From contig CAVVSD010000003.1 of assembly GCA_963750895.1 (NCBI GenBank), forward strand, positions 386,798 through 450,797: a stretch of DNA of 64,000 bases, read 5' to 3'. The translations under genes and the position numbers were made by a program. Position 1 is the stretch's first letter; every line of letters starts with the position of its first letter. The stretch is from CAVVSD01 sp963750895. GTDB taxonomy: Bacteria > Actinomycetota > Thermoleophilia > Solirubrobacterales > Solirubrobacteraceae. Of the stretch, positions 62,312-64,000 are shown in pieces. The notes under the pieces are model-generated. The model searched no databases and had not been told where the DNA came from. It was given only the letters and a program-made list of their open reading frames with translations.

Positions 62312-62884
62312 TCAGAGTCGCTCGACCGCGGCCTGTGGCGGCTCGGCACTGCCGTCGAGGGCGTCCAGACACTCGGTCACGATCTCGTCGACCTCCTCCA
62401 CCGGACCCCCGGTCGTGAAGATCGGACTTGATCGCGCACAGCAGAGGAGCATGAGCCGGGCGATGACCGAGACCGGTACGGCCCCCGGTTCTCTCAGCCG
62501 TGCTGACAGCTCCATCAGCGCGGCGTGATGCGACAGGACGGCTGCTCGACGCAGTGTCGGATAGGACGTCGAGGGTTGCCGCTTGCGAAGCCTCCGGTAC
62601 GGGCGGCCCTGCCGGCTGGCGTGAGCTCGGGCGACGAGGTCCTCGAGTGCGCGCGCGAGGTCGCGCCGCTCTGCCGGCGGGATCAGGCCGACGGCACGCA
62701 CGTACAGCTCGTCACTCGTCCATGGATCGGCCCCAGCGGCCAGTGCGGCGTCCAGCTGGGGCTGATGCAACCACACACGGAGGCGTATCAGAGCTCGGCG
62801 CGTGCGCCGGACCGGAAGCTCCCCGGCACACGCCGGCACGCGACTGGAAGTGGACACGGTCCCGATGCTGGACCGGACGACCAT
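62312..62884 (-). CDS. Hypothetical protein
   Basis: A roughly 190-residue, helix-rich, soluble open frame from ATG 62884: RLRVWLHQPQLDAALAAGAD, PPAERRDLARALEDLVARAH, SRQGRPYRRLRKRQPSTSYP and SARLREPGAVPVSVIARLML. Codon bias is that of a real gene and the C-terminus is acidic (EEVDEIVTECLDAL). I do not recognise the family. The start is uncertain because upstream sequence is degenerate. Confidence 0.55.
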   Translation of the reverse strand: MVVRSSIGTVSTSSRVPACAGELPVRRTRRALIRLRVWLHQPQLDAALAAGADPWTSDELYVRAVGLIPPAERRDLARALEDLVARAHASRQGRPYRRLRKRQPSTSYPTLRRAAVLSHHAALMELSARLREPGAVPVSVIARLMLLCCARSSPIFTTGGPVEEVDEIVTECLDALDGSAEPPQAAVERL

Positions 62885-63145
62885 TCCGCGGCATGGGGCC
62901 TGGGCTGCATCCACCGCGCAGCCAAGCCTCATCTCGAGCCTGCGCAGACCGCGTCGGGCGCCGACACCTTTCCTGGCGCTCGGTCGTCGCTCCCTGGATC
63001 TCGGTGCATATGGTCGGTGACCTTCTGCGACCCGGTACGTGAGAACTCGGATTGACTGCCGTTCATGGGCGTTCCCCTGAAGACGCGCGTGCTCCGCGCA
63101 GACGATCACCCGATCGTCGCCAACCGGACTGATGAGCCGACGATC
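62885..63145. other. Degenerate stretch, no gene supported
   Basis: No protein motif in any frame. GC-rich but without consistent coding bias. Confidence 0.35.
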
Positions 63146-63325
63146 GAGACGATCGCCGCGTTACCAGGCTCAGGTTCACAGGCCCGGAGATCTCCGAGCG
63201 CTGGGGATGGCACTCTCAACGGTCTCGGGGATCCTGACCAGGATCGGCATGGGTCGCCTCGGCCCTCTCGGGCTGCAGCCGGCCGAGCGCTACGAACGCG
63301 GCAGACCGGGCGAGCTGGTGCCGGC
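63146..63325 (+). pseudogene. IS481-family transposase N-terminal fragment
   Basis: Across a frame change near 63195 the plus strand reads RFTGPEISE and then LGMALSTVSGILTRIGMGRL and GLQPAERYERGRPGELV, the helix-turn-helix and linker that precede the DDE domain in IS481 transposases. The DDE domain and both terminal inverted repeats are missing, so it is debris. Confidence 0.65.
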
Positions 63326-63544
63326 GGGCGAAGCGACGAGACCTCGCAGGCTGTTGACGCCTGACGCACACGAGCGCTCGCCCAGCACGAAGTCGTCGTG
63401 GCCCATCCTTCCTCTCGTCGCGCTTCCTCGGCGGCACCGTCGCTGCACGCGTCAGGGGGCACAGTTCCATCCGTGGCCTTGTCTCGTCTTCGAGCCTGCT
63501 GAGGCTTGACGCTCTTTGCCCATGGATGTTCTTTGCAATCGATC

Positions 63545-63657
63545 CGTTCTTGACTCCCCGGACCTGGCACGCTGTTCGGGAACGATTCAGGCCTCATCCG
63601 CTCTCGTCCCGCCCCGGCTGCATTCGAGCCCTTGAATCGAACCCGACCACCCGACCG
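63545..63657 (+). repeat. Dispersed repeat, copy B
   Basis: Second copy of the repeat at 47704-47811. Shares the 18-bp CCGCTCTCGTCCCGCCCC and the GAGCCCTTGAA and CCCGACCA words in the same order and strand. Confidence 0.65.
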
Positions 63658-63690
63658 CACCTCTGGTGTGTGGGCGGGTGGTCGGGTTCG
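63638..63690. repeat. Perfect 16-bp stem hairpin in repeat copy B
   Basis: CGAACCCGACCACCCG (63638-63653) pairs exactly with CGGGTGGTCGGGTTCG (63675-63690) over a 21-nt loop. It is the counterpart of the inner stem at 47795-47838. Could be a terminator or a REP-like unit. Confidence 0.65.
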
Positions 63691-64000
63691 GAGAGGGTGG
63701 CGACGCGTCTGTGATGCGATCGCGGCGCCGCAGTCGAACACGCCGCCGCAGCTCGTCGACTAGGGCCGGATGCGAGCGGCGCGAGCGCTCGGTCGCCGCA
63801 TGATCGGCCACGACTAGCCGGACCGATCTCGTGCCGCGTCGTCGGGCGAGCTCGAACGTTCTGCGACGTCGAGTGGTCGCGGTGTCGCTCCGTGCGCTGC
63901 AGCCGCGTCTGCGGGCGGGCTGGCTCGATGATGGGGTGCGATGTCCATACCAGCGCGAGCCCGTTGCGCGTAAACCTGGACGCACCACTCGTAAGCACGC
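63691..64000. other. Unassigned sequence to the window end
   Basis: A minus-strand open stretch (FELARRRGTRSVRLVVADHA and DELRRRVRLRRRDRITDA) could be the end of a basic protein entering from beyond the window, but it has no family signature and no clear start or stop within view. Confidence 0.3.

Overview
The window is very GC-rich, with short intergenic gaps, many ATGA/GTGA start-stop overlaps, frequent GTG starts and strong GGAGG ribosome binding sites. Gene content (hydantoinase/oxoprolinase pairs, CaiB/BaiF, DUF1707, a MalT-SARP regulator, secreted repeat proteins) suggests an actinobacterium, probably Thermoleophilia/Solirubrobacterales (Conexibacter-like). The lineage is inferred from style, not from a marker gene.

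Positions 1-45,300 look like ordinary chromosome. 1-8.7 kb: a MetE-like protein, an SDR, a SnoaL-like protein, then a tightly coupled operon of hydantoinase A, hydantoinase B fused to an acetone-carboxylase-gamma-like zinc domain, a cupin and a zinc alcohol dehydrogenase, followed by an XRE-cupin regulator with a palindromic operator. 8.7-18 kb: a thioredoxin-reductase-like flavoprotein, MFS exporter, K+ channel, hybrid PAS kinase, hydrolases, tRNA-Arg and a CaiB-type CoA transferase. 18.1-25.0 kb: the most notable operon. An EPSP-synthase-like domain is fused to an acyl-CoA ligase, followed with overlapping ends by an acyl-CoA dehydrogenase, an enoyl-reductase-type SDR (Tyr-x6-Lys) and a 2,4-dienoyl-CoA-reductase-like Fe-S flavoprotein. 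This set resembles the shikimate-to-cyclohexanecarboxyl-CoA route of ansatrienin-type producers, but no polyketide genes are nearby. 25.0-30.3 kb: a flavin reductase and an HpaB-type hydroxylase on either side of a MalT-SARP regulator. Both structural genes are preceded by copies of one repeat, and the right copy carries a perfect 11-bp tandem repeat of the kind SARPs bind. 30.4-45.3 kb: an RTX-repeat secreted protein, a multicopper oxidase/ZIP transporter/DtxR metal module, an ABC exporter, a two-component system, a GCS2 ligase, a CHASE2-HD-GYP sensor and a streptogramin-lyase-like propeller.

Positions 45,606-60,761 form an integrated island at the 3' end of tRNA-His, bounded by a perfect 53-bp direct repeat (attL/attR). 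It starts with a tyrosine integrase and an excisionase-like gene. Its cargo is a degenerate sirtuin, a branched-chain-type substrate-binding lipoprotein, a LigM/DesA-like folate-dependent demethylase, a vanillyl-alcohol-oxidase-like flavoprotein, a LuxR-type ATPase regulator, a group-D hydroxylase, a MetE-like protein, an AA_synth-family protein and a 3-hydroxyisobutyrate-dehydrogenase-like enzyme. Together these look like an O-demethylation and aromatic (lignin-monomer) catabolism cluster with C1 transfer. Nearly every gene in the island is broken by closely spaced single-base frameshifts, from real decay or from unpolished sequence. Its right end holds a second integrase remnant, gene fragments and a decayed segmental duplication.

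From 60.8 kb an intact NarX-like kinase and a hypothetical gene are followed by IS481 debris and a second copy of a repeat also found at 47.7 kb, so the plastic zone seems to continue past the window end.
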